A program made the position numbers and the translations under genes. DNA of 64,000 bases from Bacteroidota bacterium (GTDB lineage Bacteria > Bacteroidota > Bacteroidia > AKYH767-A > 2013-40CM-41-45), in contig JADKIH010000001.1 in the NCBI GenBank assembly GCA_016721305.1, positions 248,001 through 312,000 of the forward strand, given 5' to 3'. Every line of letters starts with the position of its first letter. Position 1 is the first letter of the stretch. This document shows positions 1 through 9,236 of this stretch, piece after piece. A model generated the notes under the pieces. The model was given only the letters and a program-made list of their open reading frames with translations, searched no databases and had not been told where the DNA came from.

Positions 1-300
1 GGAAACAAATCAGCAGGAACCCATCTGCGTAATCTGCGGAATTTTTGTCTGCGAAATCTGCGGGAAACAAATCAGCAGGAACCCATCTGCGTAATCTGCG
101 GAATTTTTGTCTGCGAAATCTGCGGGAAACAAATCAGCAGGAACCCATCTGCGTAATCTGCGGGAAATAATCCGCGGGAACCCATCTGCGTAATCTGCGG
201 GATTTTTGTCTGCGAAATCTGCGGGAAACAAATCAGCAGGAACCCATCTGCGTAATCTGCGGGATTTTTGTCTGCGAAATCTGCGGGAAATGATTAGTGT
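1..300. repeat. 62-bp tandem repeat array (ATCTGCGTAATCTGCGG family), cut by window edge
   Basis: About five units with a 62-bp period, beginning near positions 1, 63, 125, 224 and 286. Each contains the phrase ATCTGCGTAATCTGCGG followed by a second TCTGCGAAATCTGCGGG half. The unit at 125-223 is a 99-bp variant with a rearranged middle part (AATAATCCGCGGG). The array lies just past the stop of the DUF354 gene, so it is at the 3' end of the polysaccharide cluster. The open reading frame across it is low complexity and is not considered coding. The left end of the array is outside the window. Confidence 0.9.
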
Positions 301-317
301 TATCTGCAGGAAAAGAA

Positions 318-755
318 TCAACGGCGTCGATTCATGCCTTCAATAATCCCCACAAAAAAATCGGTCACATTAATTTTGTCTTTTAAAAATCGTGATCGCT
401 TTCCATTCCATTCGCTCTTGCGATTAGCGTTTTTAAGAAGCATCAAAATTGTTTCAAGTAATAAAGCTTCATTCTCCGGCTTGATACCGAAGCCAAGTTT
501 GTAATCATCCTCCAACTCCCGCAAGTAACCGATTCGTCCAACGAAATCATTGTAACGAATAAACGGAACACCAAGCACTCCGGCCTCCGCTGCCATGGTT
601 TGACTATCGCCGATGTACATATCCGCAAAAGCCATTACATGATGCATATCGATTGGACGAATGTTTAAACGATACGGTTCAAACTCCGCTTCCATCTCTC
701 GCTCTGCCGTGATATACACTTTTCCGTGCGGTTTCAACAAGGCAATCATCTTCAA
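318..755 (-). CDS. DUF354 family protein, C-terminal fragment (frameshifted)
   Basis: This is the C-terminal part of the gene whose N-terminus lies at 821-1366. The true reading frame continues upstream of the first ATG at 755 to about 850, coding for a stretch beginning YFNPDEPYFLIRF. It contains the second Rossmann-like half, with the segment AFADMYIGDSQTMAAEAGVLG (read from about 640 to 580), which is the nucleotide-sugar binding type of motif seen in UDP-GlcNAc 2-epimerase-like folds. The stop at 318 is followed by the 62-bp repeat array. Adding one base near 851 gives one 349-residue protein. Confidence 0.8.
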   Translation of the reverse strand: MKMIALLKPHGKVYITAEREMEAEFEPYRLNIRPIDMHHVMAFADMYIGDSQTMAAEAGVLGVPFIRYNDFVGRIGYLRELEDDYKLGFGIKPENEALLLETILMLLKNANRKSEWNGKRSRFLKDKINVTDFFVGIIEGMNRRR

Positions 756-820
756 GGCAAGACCCTTTGTAATTCCCTTTACACCGGAATCATGATGCGC
801 TTTCAGTTTCGCAAAACGAA

Positions 821-1366
821 TTAAAAAATACGGCTCATCGGGATTGAAATATTCCGGACTACATTTTTATCGGCCGCAAAAACATCAGGATGCAGGTATG
901 CCAGCTCGTGATTCCCTTTGTATGAAATTGTTTTATCGGGACGACCGGTATTGCATACTTCCGGCGATAACAACTTGCCCGCAAACGGATGCGCGAGCTT
1001 TTTCACGAGGGGAATCACATCAGCATCATCTTCATTGACGAAAATATTGGGTATACGTAACAGCCAGCCGATGTGACAAATTTCAGTGGATGTACCGACG
1101 AGCAAATCGGGTCGTGAGCGCAGGCATTTTTTCAACAAACGAAAATCCTGTTTTGCCAGTCCCATCGCAATCGAGAACTTATTATCTTTCCTGCCGTCGG
1201 GTAAAAAATTTTCATACTCCCACCCTTCACTCTTCAGGAGATCCTCGAGAACATCTTTTTTGGTCGCAACCAACATCAAATCATGCCCATTCTGTTTCAG
1301 TCTTTTTATCGTGTGATGAAACAGATGAAAGTGTGCAGGATGATGGAGGTAGAATAAAATTTTCAT
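821..1366 (-). CDS. DUF354 family protein (glycosyltransferase/epimerase-like fold), N-terminal fragment
   Basis: The product starts MKILFYLHHPAHFHLF, the typical N-terminus of DUF354 proteins, which resemble two-domain UDP-sugar epimerases or glycosyltransferases and sit in polysaccharide clusters; the exact reaction is unknown. The ATG at 1366 is chosen over an upstream in-frame ATG at 1489 because the homologous start motif begins there and the upstream part overlaps the acetyltransferase gene. The frame is lost near 845-856, after HPDVFAADKNVVRN. The span 318-1366 is 1049 nt, one short of 350 codons, so a single-base deletion explains the split. It is the last gene of the minus-strand cluster. 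Confidence 0.82.
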   Translation of the reverse strand: MKILFYLHHPAHFHLFHHTIKRLKQNGHDLMLVATKKDVLEDLLKSEGWEYENFLPDGRKDNKFSIAMGLAKQDFRLLKKCLRSRPDLLVGTSTEICHIGWLLRIPNIFVNEDDADVIPLVKKLAHPFAGKLLSPEVCNTGRPDKTISYKGNHELAYLHPDVFAADKNVVRNISIPMSRIF

Positions 1367-1400
1367 AAAGCGAAATTGAATGAGGTCTTTATGAGCCGGA

Positions 1401-1916
1401 TCAGCTATTAAGCTTTTCCGAGAGATCCTTGACAACTTTAGCAGGCACACCGGCAACCAGTACCCGCGGGGGTACATCTTTGGTAACAACAGAACCAGTT
1501 GCTACTACTGCTTCGTCACCAATGGTGACACCGGGCGCAATCGTTACATTGGGCATAATCCAAACGCCTTTACCTATGTGCGTTTGCATAACCTGTCTTG
1601 GGTATATTTTTTTTAGTCGTGTCTCTGATGGAATGTTAGCATGCGCAGTAATAATCGTTCGATCACCAATAGATGTGTTATCGCCAATGAAAATCTGATC
1701 GGTGAACACGCGGTCAAACATCACTTCGTGACCGATGTACACACCTTTACCGATATTCACTCCTCTCCAGCGGTGAATCACCGTCCTCCAGCTTTTTACA
1801 AAGCAGAAGAAAGCAACTTTATCCAAAAAGAAACGCCAGACAAACTTGATGGCGTATCGCATCTTGCCGAAGAAACCTTTGTATCCGTAAAAATCCATTA
1901 CCTCTTGCGCCGGCAT
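1401..1916 (-). CDS. Hexapeptide-repeat (left-handed beta-helix) acyltransferase
   Basis: This is a 171-aa cytoplasmic sugar O- or N-acetyltransferase candidate. It has repeated [LIV]-G-x4 hexads from about residue 55 to the end (NIGKGVYIGHEVMF, FIGDNTSIGDRTII, HIGKGVWIMPNVTIAPGVTIGD), and the C-terminal phrase VVTKDVPPRVLVAGVPAKVV is typical of WcaF/Maa-like enzymes. The first 50 residues are basic and aromatic (FVWRFFLDKVAFFCF) and may associate with the membrane. It lies 12 nt after the oxidoreductase gene and 34 nt before the DUF354 gene, so it is probably cotranscribed. The likely role is acetylating a sugar in the polysaccharide repeat unit; the acceptor cannot be told from the sequence. 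Confidence 0.88.
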   Translation of the reverse strand: MPAQEVMDFYGYKGFFGKMRYAIKFVWRFFLDKVAFFCFVKSWRTVIHRWRGVNIGKGVYIGHEVMFDRVFTDQIFIGDNTSIGDRTIITAHANIPSETRLKKIYPRQVMQTHIGKGVWIMPNVTIAPGVTIGDEAVVATGSVVTKDVPPRVLVAGVPAKVVKDLSEKLNS

Positions 1917-1928
1917 CCTTCTTAGCTT

Positions 1929-2528
1929 TTATTTGATATGAATTACTTGTCCCGTGGCAATCGACTCGAGCACACAGAACGTAATGTATGTTGAATGATA
2001 AATTTCGTCGAATGAAACTGGAGCCGCCTTTTTATTTTTCAGCGAATCGATGAAGAGACGAACACCATTTGCGTGACCTTTATCCTGCTTCATGGTTTGA
2101 ACCGTTGTTTTTCTTCCGGAGAATTTCAGCTCTTTAAAATCGTCGATGATACCGATGATGCCGGAAGAGAAAACTTCGATGTAGTCTTTTGCCACATCTT
2201 TATGCCCGGTGGAATAATAACTGATGGAAGCAATACTGCCATTGGCAAATGACAATTGAATCGTGATCGAATCGTGCTGATTATTTTTACCTGCCATTTC
2301 AACAGCAGAAACTGAAATCACTTTTGAACCGGTGAGGAAAACACAATAATCGATGAAGTGACATACTTCACCGACGATTCTTCCTCCGCCGATTGACGGA
2401 TCATGTACCCAATGATCGGCAGGCATGTAGCCGGCATTGATACGATACGAAATCGCCATAGGCCCCTCACTCAAACCGGCTTTTAATTTTTCGGAAAAAG
2501 GAGCAAAGCGGCGGTTAAATCCCAGCAT
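1929..2528 (-). CDS. Bi-domain oxidoreductase, C-terminal Gfo/Idh/MocA fragment
   Basis: This is the C-terminal part of the Gfo/Idh/MocA-type domain, beginning at an internal ATG (LGFNRRFAPFSEKL). Residues such as HWVHDPSIGGGRIVGEVCHFIDY match the conserved GGG...H...D region of this NAD(P)-dependent sugar oxidoreductase family. The correct frame continues upstream to about 2606 (FVEKPLCLTLDELEEI), where the EKP motif of the family is encoded. It belongs to the gene at 2602-4047; see that entry for the two homopolymer deletions. Confidence 0.85.
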   Translation of the reverse strand: MLGFNRRFAPFSEKLKAGLSEGPMAISYRINAGYMPADHWVHDPSIGGGRIVGEVCHFIDYCVFLTGSKVISVSAVEMAGKNNQHDSITIQLSFANGSIASISYYSTGHKDVAKDYIEVFSSGIIGIIDDFKELKFSGRKTTVQTMKQDKGHANGVRLFIDSLKNKKAAPVSFDEIYHSTYITFCVLESIATGQVIHIK

Positions 2529-2601
2529 GAGCGAAGATGATCCGGCTTCATATGCCGAACGAATTTCTTCCAGCTCATCTAACGTCAGGCATAAAGGCTT
2601 T

Positions 2602-4047
2602 TCAACAAAACATGCTTACCGTTTTCAACGACGAAAGCACGTACCGAGCGTGTGTATCGTGTCGTGTTGCAATGAACACGGTATTGACAGATGAATCAGC
2701 AGCTACTTGTTCTGCTTCACCTTTGGCAGCAGCAAAACCATACTTCGCAGCCATGTTTTGTGCATTATGCGGACGAGCCGTAGATATACTGGCGAAACGA
2801 ACGAGTCCTTTTAAATTCGGAAGAAGAAAATTCTGCGCAAACGAACCTGCGCCGATAAAACCAACAGAAACTTCTCCTCCGGCAGGTAAATTGTCTTTTA
2901 GAATTACATCACTCTTGAGCGATTTTTGCAATTCATATTTTAAAACCATTCCGGTGAAAGGTTCGGTTTTTTCGACGATGATTTTATAAGCATCCGTCGC
3001 TTTCGCAAATGGGAATTCATGTGTAATCATTTTGCCGGGAGAAACCTTTCCGCTGCGTAACAATTCCACGAACGCTTCCATGTTTCGGTTTTCTGTCCAC
3101 CGAACGTATGCATACGGATAATCCAATCCCTCCTCTTCGTACTCACGATCGTAACGACCGGGACCGTACGACGTCGACATGCGGAGATCTAATTCTTTCT
3201 TAAAATAATTTGCACGCTTGAAGCCTGTAGGCACAGCACCAACGATAACTACCTTCCCTTTCTTGCGGGAAAGTTCTCCTGCAAGATCAACAGGATCGGT
3301 AGAGTCAGTTCCTGCAGTGATGATAACGGCATCGGTACCATGACCGGATGTAAATTCCATCACCTGCTGAACGAGTGTTTCTTCATTGCGATTGAGAGCG
3401 AGCTCGCAACCATTTTCTTTTGCCAGCTTCACCATACGCGGATCGATATCGATACCGATAGCACGAACACCGGAAGCATGAAGCATTTGTATAGTGAGTT
3501 GTCCGATCAGACCGAGTCCGATGACAACACAATTTTCTCCTAAGCGTAAATCGGCACGACGAATTCCCTGTAATGCAATTGCACCGAGCGTCGCGAAAGC
3601 TGCATCACGCACTTCCACTCCATCGGGAATTTTCACACAGAGATTAACGGGAACACAAACCACTTCGGCATGCACGGCAGTATTTCCACCGCAAGCAACA
3701 CGATCGCCAATTTTGAAATCAGCCACATCGGAAGCAACGGCGATTACCTCACCCGAGCAACAATAGCCGAGAGGCGATGGCGCATCGAGCTTATTCATCA
3801 CCATTCGGTAAGCAGGAAAAAGTCCGTATGTTTTTACTGACTTAATTACTTTGCCAACTTCTTCACGACGAGCGCGAGCTTTGGCAATGTAACCAAGACG
3901 AGCATCCTTCACCGACTTACCTTCCGTACCTGCGCTGATGACGGAAAAATAATTTCTCACCAAAACGCTTCCCGGCTGCAAAGCAGGGAATGGCACTTCG
4001 AGCAATTGCATCGCGCCGTTTTTTAGATTTTGTGTGAGCTGTTCCAC
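2602..4047 (-). CDS. Bi-domain oxidoreductase: zinc-type alcohol dehydrogenase fused to Gfo/Idh/MocA domain (N-terminal fragment)
   Basis: The first ~350 residues are a medium-chain dehydrogenase: GroES-like part with DRVACGGNTAVHAEVVCVP, then a Rossmann fold with VIGLGLIGQLTIQML. The second domain begins around residue 395 (SVGFIGAGSFAQNFLLPNL), a second Rossmann nucleotide-binding motif of the Gfo/Idh/MocA family. Such fusions are found in Bacteroidota polysaccharide clusters and probably oxidise or rearrange an NDP-sugar; the substrate is unknown. The frame ends early after SSLKTVSMFC. Restoring one base to the T4 run at 2622-2625 and one to the A4 run at 2607-2610 (plus-strand letters) gives SSLKNGKHVFVEKPLC and a continuous protein of about 706 aa. 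Confidence 0.87.
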   Translation of the reverse strand: MEQLTQNLKNGAMQLLEVPFPALQPGSVLVRNYFSVISAGTEGKSVKDARLGYIAKARARREEVGKVIKSVKTYGLFPAYRMVMNKLDAPSPLGYCCSGEVIAVASDVADFKIGDRVACGGNTAVHAEVVCVPVNLCVKIPDGVEVRDAAFATLGAIALQGIRRADLRLGENCVVIGLGLIGQLTIQMLHASGVRAIGIDIDPRMVKLAKENGCELALNRNEETLVQQVMEFTSGHGTDAVIITAGTDSTDPVDLAGELSRKKGKVVIVGAVPTGFKRANYFKKELDLRMSTSYGPGRYDREYEEEGLDYPYAYVRWTENRNMEAFVELLRSGKVSPGKMITHEFPFAKATDAYKIIVEKTEPFTGMVLKYELQKSLKSDVILKDNLPAGGEVSVGFIGAGSFAQNFLLPNLKGLVRFASISTARPHNAQNMAAKYGFAAAKGEAEQVAADSSVNTVFIATRHDTHARYVLSSLKTVSMFC

Positions 4048-4065
4048 GGGGTTCTAGGCTTTTAT

Positions 4066-4142
4066 TTTTATTGAAGATTGAATATTGAAGATTGAAGATT
4101 CTCTCTTCGTAAGCACCAATATTCAATTTTCAATTTTCAATT
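4066..4142. repeat. Imperfect inverted simple repeats after the methyltransferase gene
   Basis: The stretch holds TTGAAGATTGAATATTGAAG-type units on the left and (CAATTTT)n units on the right. TTGAATATTG on the left is perfectly complementary to CAATATTCAA on the right, so the RNA of the minus-strand gene ending at 4144 can fold into a long AT-rich hairpin. It fills most of the 96-bp gap to the next gene. It may act as a weak terminator or an mRNA-stabilising structure; no clear T-run follows. Confidence 0.65.
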
Positions 4143-4143
4143 T

Positions 4144-4845
4144 TCAATTCCTCCTAAACGCCATTATGACCAGATTGGAAGAAACTTTCTTCCCACCCAG
4201 CATGTCGGCTAGTTTACTGAACAGAGAACGATTGGCATAAAATTCATGTTCGATGAATTCAAAGCCATTCAATTCAAATATTTTTTTGGCCTCATCGGTT
4301 GTCCACAGATGATGCACGAATTTGTAGTACGACGGTTTTCCGGAAATGCGGAAAGCCAATTTTTCGAAGCTTCGATACCAACTGCTTTTGTTCGGGAAAG
4401 ACACGAGCAGTGTACCTCCCGGTTTGAGCAGATGATTAAACATCTTGGCAACGCCATCGGAATCGGGCACGTATTCGATCACACTCGAACTAATGAGCAG
4501 ATCGGCCCGTTCCATATCAGGGGTTACGGAAACGGGGATATATAGTTTTCGGAATTTCGTTATTTTATCACTTTTCTTCGTTTTTTCCTCCTCACAGAGC
4601 TCAATCATGCCGTCGGAACCATCCCAGCCTTCGACACGAATGCCCTTTTCGGCCAGATAAAACGAGAACAATCCCGGACCGCATCCGATATCATAGGCGA
4701 AATTTGCCCCGGGAGCGTACTTGTCCAAAAAACGAGTCCAAACCTCATAGCGCTGCTTAAAGTCGTCAGACGAGCTATAATTGCCCTTAAACGAGCCGGC
4801 ACGGGACGATATATGTTCGGTGAACGAATTTTCAGCCATTTGCAA
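4144..4845 (-). CDS. Class I SAM-dependent methyltransferase
   Basis: This 233-aa protein has the SAM-binding motif I FAYDIGCGPGLFSFYLAEKG at about residues 49-68, an acidic motif II region (RVEGWDGSDGMIEL) and a later LLKPGGTLLVSFPN post-motif strand, the usual Rossmann methyltransferase order. In this setting it most likely methylates a sugar or a lipid-linked intermediate, but small-molecule methylation outside the pathway is possible. Its start overlaps the upstream glycosyltransferase gene by 14 nt (8 nt if Met3 at 4839 is used), which supports cotranscription. Confidence 0.85.
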   Translation of the reverse strand: MQMAENSFTEHISSRAGSFKGNYSSSDDFKQRYEVWTRFLDKYAPGANFAYDIGCGPGLFSFYLAEKGIRVEGWDGSDGMIELCEEEKTKKSDKITKFRKLYIPVSVTPDMERADLLISSSVIEYVPDSDGVAKMFNHLLKPGGTLLVSFPNKSSWYRSFEKLAFRISGKPSYYKFVHHLWTTDEAKKIFELNGFEFIEHEFYANRSLFSKLADMLGGKKVSSNLVIMAFRRN

Positions 4846-5932
4846 TGATTTTATTGAAAACCGCGCTCAGGTTTTCGACCATTCGGTCTTCGGTAAACTT
4901 AGCTTCGTACAAACGACGCGAATTTTGGCTCATTTTAGCCCTTTCTGCCGGATTTTCGATCAAAAACTTCAATTTTTCGAAGATTTCGACCGGTTTTCCA
5001 GGGTTGACGATATAACCGTTCTCGCCGTCGATTACGGATTCGACGATTGCTCCCATGTCGGTTGCGATGATGGGCAAACTACTGGCCATTGACTCAACGA
5101 GTACCCATGGGTGACCTTCCGGCGATCTTGGAGGGAAGAGAAATATATCGGCTTCCGACATTCGTTTGAATTTATTCGGGCGATTTTGTGGAGGATAAAT
5201 AGTTACAGGCAATTCGTTTTTTCCGATGATGGCAATTGATTCGTTTTTCGTTTCGGCATTGAGCCAGTCGCCGGCGATATCGAGAGTGAAAGAAATGTTG
5301 TTTTCTTTGAGCAAAGCGACAGCTGCAAGCACATCGGTAATTCCTTTCTCCTTCATCAAATTTGAAAGATACAGCAGACGAACAGGGCCTTCACTCTTTG
5401 TGTGTTCGGGGATTTCGTAATTACCGCCGTTAGGAACGACAAAGATCCGATCGTCGCGCATGAGACCGGCAAAGAGCGGACGTAATTTTTGGCCGAGTAC
5501 AATTACTCCGGAAGAAAGACGCATCGTTGTACGAACAAGCCATTTGAACGCAGAGGAATTTTTATCATACAATTCGCGAAATGCAGATCCACGCAGATGC
5601 AGTAAAACTTTTCTGCCGAAGATCGCCGCGATGAAAATGTAAATTGAATCTTTCAAATATCCACCCTTCGATTGAGAAATCGGGATGAGAACGAGAGCCG
5701 GCCAATGCTTGATCATCATGACAAACATTCGCAGATACAATTTGAAATTGAGCCAGAGTTTTTTCAAACTCAGACTACCCATCTCACTGATAGATTCATT
5801 GATTCGTGTGTCGAGGTGAATGATTTCAAATGAATCCTTCAACTTCGAATTGAGAATAATTTCCGTAGCAATAGCCGGCCCCATAAACGGTGGCGGCAAT
5901 TTACCAAGGATTAATATTTTCGGCTTTCTCAT
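4832..5932 (-). CDS. Glycosyltransferase family 4/1 (GT-B fold)
   Basis: The product starts MRKPKILILGKLPPPFMGP, the classical GT4 N-terminal Rossmann strand with a glycine-rich loop. The C-terminal half has VRLLYLSNLMKEKGITDVL and the donor-binding motif SADIFLFPPRSPEGHPWVLVE with the E-x7-E pattern (EGHPWVLVE). It likely transfers a sugar from an NDP donor to the lipid-linked repeat unit at the cytoplasmic face. An in-frame ATG at 5995 would add 21 residues and leave only 3 nt to the upstream gene; the ATG at 5932 is preferred because it starts directly at the conserved motif. Confidence 0.87.
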   Translation of the reverse strand: MRKPKILILGKLPPPFMGPAIATEIILNSKLKDSFEIIHLDTRINESISEMGSLSLKKLWLNFKLYLRMFVMMIKHWPALVLIPISQSKGGYLKDSIYIFIAAIFGRKVLLHLRGSAFRELYDKNSSAFKWLVRTTMRLSSGVIVLGQKLRPLFAGLMRDDRIFVVPNGGNYEIPEHTKSEGPVRLLYLSNLMKEKGITDVLAAVALLKENNISFTLDIAGDWLNAETKNESIAIIGKNELPVTIYPPQNRPNKFKRMSEADIFLFPPRSPEGHPWVLVESMASSLPIIATDMGAIVESVIDGENGYIVNPGKPVEIFEKLKFLIENPAERAKMSQNSRRLYEAKFTEDRMVENLSAVFNKIIANG

Positions 5933-5998
5933 GACACACAATTCCCTACCTGCGCTGAATTTATCCGGCGAAATTTTCCGGACAATCTTCAACAAATT

Positions 5999-7288
5999 TT
6001 ATATTTCTCCTCCCATTTTTATGTTATATGCTTTGTTCACCGGAAGAACGGCGAAACAGAAGACAGGAAAACAGAGACTGAAGATACCTCCGTATAAAGT
6101 TGGCACGGCGCTGATCGAATACAGCATGAAGATTGCCACGGAACCAATTAGCAGAAACCGCTCCGGCACTCTCATGAATTTTCGCCTCCACAGGAGGAAG
6201 AGGAAGAAAAGCACGTATGCTCCTACTCCCAGAAATCCGGTGAGGAATAAAATCCGAATGTAATCATTGTGCATACCTCCTCCGATCATGACAACGGCTT
6301 CGTCGCCTCCCGAGAATCCGACACCTACGACATGCGACAGATACGGATACTTATCCCAGATCTCAAAGTATTTTTGCCAACGCGACATACGTCCGTCGAA
6401 AGCGTACGAAACATCTTTATCACCGCTGATAACGCTGAATTCTTTTTCGATCAATGGTCGTATCTGGTCTTGATAAATCTGATCGGCGAAGAAAGGAAGG
6501 ATAATGGCTGCGATAAAAATCACGAAGACCATCCCCTTTAAATTTTGACTGTTAAAATACAGAAGCACGACGATGAGTGAGAGAAACACACCCCAGGTAG
6601 AAACGTGACGGAGGGAAATAATTCCGACCAAACAAATGACAAACCAAATGGCAAGACGTGTTACCGACGTTGTTTTTTCTTTTGCTTTTGAATAGACATC
6701 ATTCAGGAAGAAATAACTATAAACCATGAATGAACCTACGAGGAAGATTGCATAGTTTATACTATCGGCGTACTCACCGCGAATACGTGCACCACCTCCC
6801 CGACCTGCTGAAGCATACTCAGGAGTAATCGGATGAACGAGAATCTCGAAGTACATCATCAGGAAAGGGAATATACACGAATAGAGGAAAGTCAATAACA
6901 TAAAGTGCAAATCCTCCCGATTATTTATCGCCTTCCTGAGATAGAAGAAAATCAATGGAGGAGTAACGTACTTTATGCAATCACCGAGATTATCGAATGT
7001 AAAATGCCCGAGCAAGAGAACAATGCAATTCACGCCAATGAGAAAAAGCCAAAAACGCATTAAATCATCGGCCGGTGAACCCGGGTTTTTCTTCTTCATC
7101 GCAGAACCTGCATAAACCGCAAGCACAGGTGTGAGTACTCCAAGAATATAAATCGGCGACAAGAAGATCGAGATTTCCTTAAGCTGATAGAAGTTATCGA
7201 CGATTGGACGCAATAGAATAAAGATCGCGAACCACTTCGTAGTCCACGGTGCTTTTTTCCAATATGCCTTCCACTGTTTATAGGTCAT
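5999..7288 (-). CDS. O-antigen polymerase/ligase-like membrane protein (Wzy-type)
   Basis: This is a 429-aa polytopic inner-membrane protein with about 10-12 hydrophobic segments. Between the last helices lies a large loop with GVGFSGGDEAVVMIGGGMHN followed by DYIRILFLTGFLGVG; the HN-[DE]Y pattern after a glycine-rich stretch is typical of the O-antigen ligase/polymerase superfamily. It is expected to polymerise undecaprenyl-linked repeat units on the periplasmic side. Its start overlaps the stop of the upstream GT by 4 nt (ATGA). It is the only polymerase candidate in the cluster, so Wzy is the preferred reading over WaaL; sequence identity between such proteins is low. Confidence 0.8.
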   Translation of the reverse strand: MTYKQWKAYWKKAPWTTKWFAIFILLRPIVDNFYQLKEISIFLSPIYILGVLTPVLAVYAGSAMKKKNPGSPADDLMRFWLFLIGVNCIVLLLGHFTFDNLGDCIKYVTPPLIFFYLRKAINNREDLHFMLLTFLYSCIFPFLMMYFEILVHPITPEYASAGRGGGARIRGEYADSINYAIFLVGSFMVYSYFFLNDVYSKAKEKTTSVTRLAIWFVICLVGIISLRHVSTWGVFLSLIVVLLYFNSQNLKGMVFVIFIAAIILPFFADQIYQDQIRPLIEKEFSVISGDKDVSYAFDGRMSRWQKYFEIWDKYPYLSHVVGVGFSGGDEAVVMIGGGMHNDYIRILFLTGFLGVGAYVLFFLFLLWRRKFMRVPERFLLIGSVAIFMLYSISAVPTLYGGIFSLCFPVFCFAVLPVNKAYNIKMGGEI

Positions 7289-8424
7289 TTTTTCTTCAGC
7301 GTATATAGTATTCCGTTAACAAAACCCAGAGCACTATGAGATAGGCCGGCTCGTTCGCGGATGAATTTCGACGAATTTTGACCAATTCGTGAAACCTCTT
7401 CCGGGTGATCGAGCAGGTATTCAATCTTCGCTACTACGGAATCAACGTCCTTGTAGTTACAAACGTATCCTGTCTCCCCTTCTTTTACCAAATCAAAAGC
7501 CGCTCCTGCATTTGGAGATACCAGACAAGGAATTCCGGCAGCCATGGCCTCGTTTAGTACCAATCCCCAAATATCAAAGTCGGTTTGAAAAAGGAACATA
7601 CTGCTTTTTGCAAAGAAGGCCGGTAATTCATCTTTCTGACGGAAGCCATGAAAAATAACGAATGACTGCAGATTCAATTCCCGGACCTTGCTTTCAAGTA
7701 AAGTCTTTTCTTCGCCATCGCCGACGATATCGAGTACGAAATCGCTTCGCTTTGCAGCAAGCTTCTTTACGGCTTCTATTACGAGAGATACATTTTTACG
7801 CGGACTTAAATAACCGACGTAGGTGAGATGTTTCAATCCGTCGGATACTACTTTCGTTCGGGCCTTTGCCGTTTCTTGTTCAAAGAATGAAGTGTCGACA
7901 GTGTTAAGTGCAACAAAAGCTGAATGTTCTTTTGCGCCCAAGCTGATTAAATATTTTTTCGCCAATGAACCGTATGCAATAACAGCATCAGCCATTCGCA
8001 CCAGAACATTTCGTTGAACTTTTCTGATGAGTGATCCGCCGGCTGATTCAGCTGACAAAGAACCCGACCAGATAATATGTTTTACAGAGCGGAACATTTT
8101 CCAAACAACAACTTTCATAGTTGCAGGAGAGAAACCCGGAGTTACGACTACGGCAGGTTTTAAATCGTTCAGCACCTTTTCTAATCCTGCGTAAGTGAAG
8201 ACCGTTCTTTCTGCATCACCCATCTGATAGGATGAAGATTGGAGAAAAACGTAATCGAAACGAAGGTCTGATTTCTCGAGAACAAACTTCCGACGCGCAT
8301 AACCTTCGGCACCGAAGACAACGGTGAGCGAAAGGTCGTGTTGCTTCAGCTGTTCATTCAATTCATTGAACAACGGAACCCGATACGGATTTGGAATATT
8401 AGTAACGATGACAACTTTTTTCAT
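7285..8424 (-). CDS. Glycosyltransferase family 4
   Basis: The product starts MKKVVIVTNIPNPYRVPLFN, an N-terminus common in GT4 enzymes of capsule clusters. The C-terminal GT-B domain shows LTYVGYLSPRKNVSLVIEAV and FQTDFDIWGLVLNEAMAAG, which contains the E-x7-E-like donor motif. Met6 of the longest frame (8424) is chosen because it begins the first beta strand and lies 2 nt after the asnB stop at 8427. A cytoplasmic NDP-sugar transferase is the expected role; donor and linkage are unknown. Confidence 0.87.
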   Translation of the reverse strand: MKKVVIVTNIPNPYRVPLFNELNEQLKQHDLSLTVVFGAEGYARRKFVLEKSDLRFDYVFLQSSSYQMGDAERTVFTYAGLEKVLNDLKPAVVVTPGFSPATMKVVVWKMFRSVKHIIWSGSLSAESAGGSLIRKVQRNVLVRMADAVIAYGSLAKKYLISLGAKEHSAFVALNTVDTSFFEQETAKARTKVVSDGLKHLTYVGYLSPRKNVSLVIEAVKKLAAKRSDFVLDIVGDGEEKTLLESKVRELNLQSFVIFHGFRQKDELPAFFAKSSMFLFQTDFDIWGLVLNEAMAAGIPCLVSPNAGAAFDLVKEGETGYVCNYKDVDSVVAKIEYLLDHPEEVSRIGQNSSKFIRERAGLSHSALGFVNGILYTLKKK

Positions 8425-8426
8425 GA

Positions 8427-9236
8427 TTAGTCGAGCCATCGTTTAAACCAGGCGATAAGAAAATAGAGCGTCCATAATTTGTTTACGGAAGCTTCATCGC
8501 CTGCTTTGAGTTGTTTTAATAACTGATTCAATTCATCGTATCTGAATTGCGGGTGAATGTCGCAGAATGTTTTCAGATTTTTTTCGATGTAATCGATCAT
8601 GATATCACCGGCCCATTCGCGAATCGGCACACAGAATCCCATTTTCTTTCGATACAGAATTTCATGCGGCAATATGCCTTCCAGTGATTTCTTAAGAATA
8701 TACTTAGGCTCATTGTGGACCAGCTTTTGCGAAGCGGAAACACTGAGCGCCATATTGACAAATTCATAATCCAAAAACGGCGAACGAATTTCAATGGAGT
8801 TCGCCATTCCCAAATGATCCATTCGATAGAGGTAATAATTCGGAACTATGAATTTCATTCCGAGATAACACATCCAATCGGTGTATGAGAATTTTCTTCC
8901 TGATGCTTCACGGGCTTTTTCGAAACTCTCGCGATAATTTTGAATGACGCTGTAAGAATCTGTTACTCCCACTCTGTCGCGAAATGCATCGCTGATAAAT
9001 TTAGCTTTGGTTGCTTCTTTAAAACTACGTGCGCCGAGCCAGAAGAAATCCTGTCCCTTTGCAGAACGCGAAAGCATTTCTACGACGTTTGAATTTGGCT
9101 TAATGAGTTTTCCGCCCGTCAAAATCATTTCGCGGATAAACTGCGGCATTTTTGAATAGCGATCATACCAAAGGGAATAGCTTGATATATTTCCTCCAGT
9201 TGCGATACCCTGCAAAAAGTTCATCGCTTCCATCAC
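8427..9236 (-). CDS. asnB: Asparagine synthase (glutamine-hydrolysing), C-terminal fragment
   Basis: This is the C-terminal half of the synthetase domain, containing YRMDHLGMANSIEIRSPFLD and the YRKKMGFCVPIREW region typical of AsnB. The true frame joins the N-terminal fragment near 9167-9180; the first residues of this frame upstream of LWYDRYSKMPQF are out of frame with the protein. See the N-terminal entry for the lesion. Confidence 0.88.
   Translation of the reverse strand: MMEAMNFLQGIATGGNISSYSLWYDRYSKMPQFIREMILTGGKLIKPNSNVVEMLSRSAKGQDFFWLGARSFKEATKAKFISDAFRDRVGVTDSYSVIQNYRESFEKAREASGRKFSYTDWMCYLGMKFIVPNYYLYRMDHLGMANSIEIRSPFLDYEFVNMALSVSASQKLVHNEPKYILKKSLEGILPHEILYRKKMGFCVPIREWAGDIMIDYIEKNLKTFCDIHPQFRYDELNQLLKQLKAGDEASVNKLWTLYFLIAWFKRWLD

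Noticed and set aside
10..321. 103-codon minus frame over the 62-bp repeats
   Set aside because: Its protein is only the repeat translated (RRFRRQKSRRLRRW); there is no sign of a ribosome binding site or a known family.
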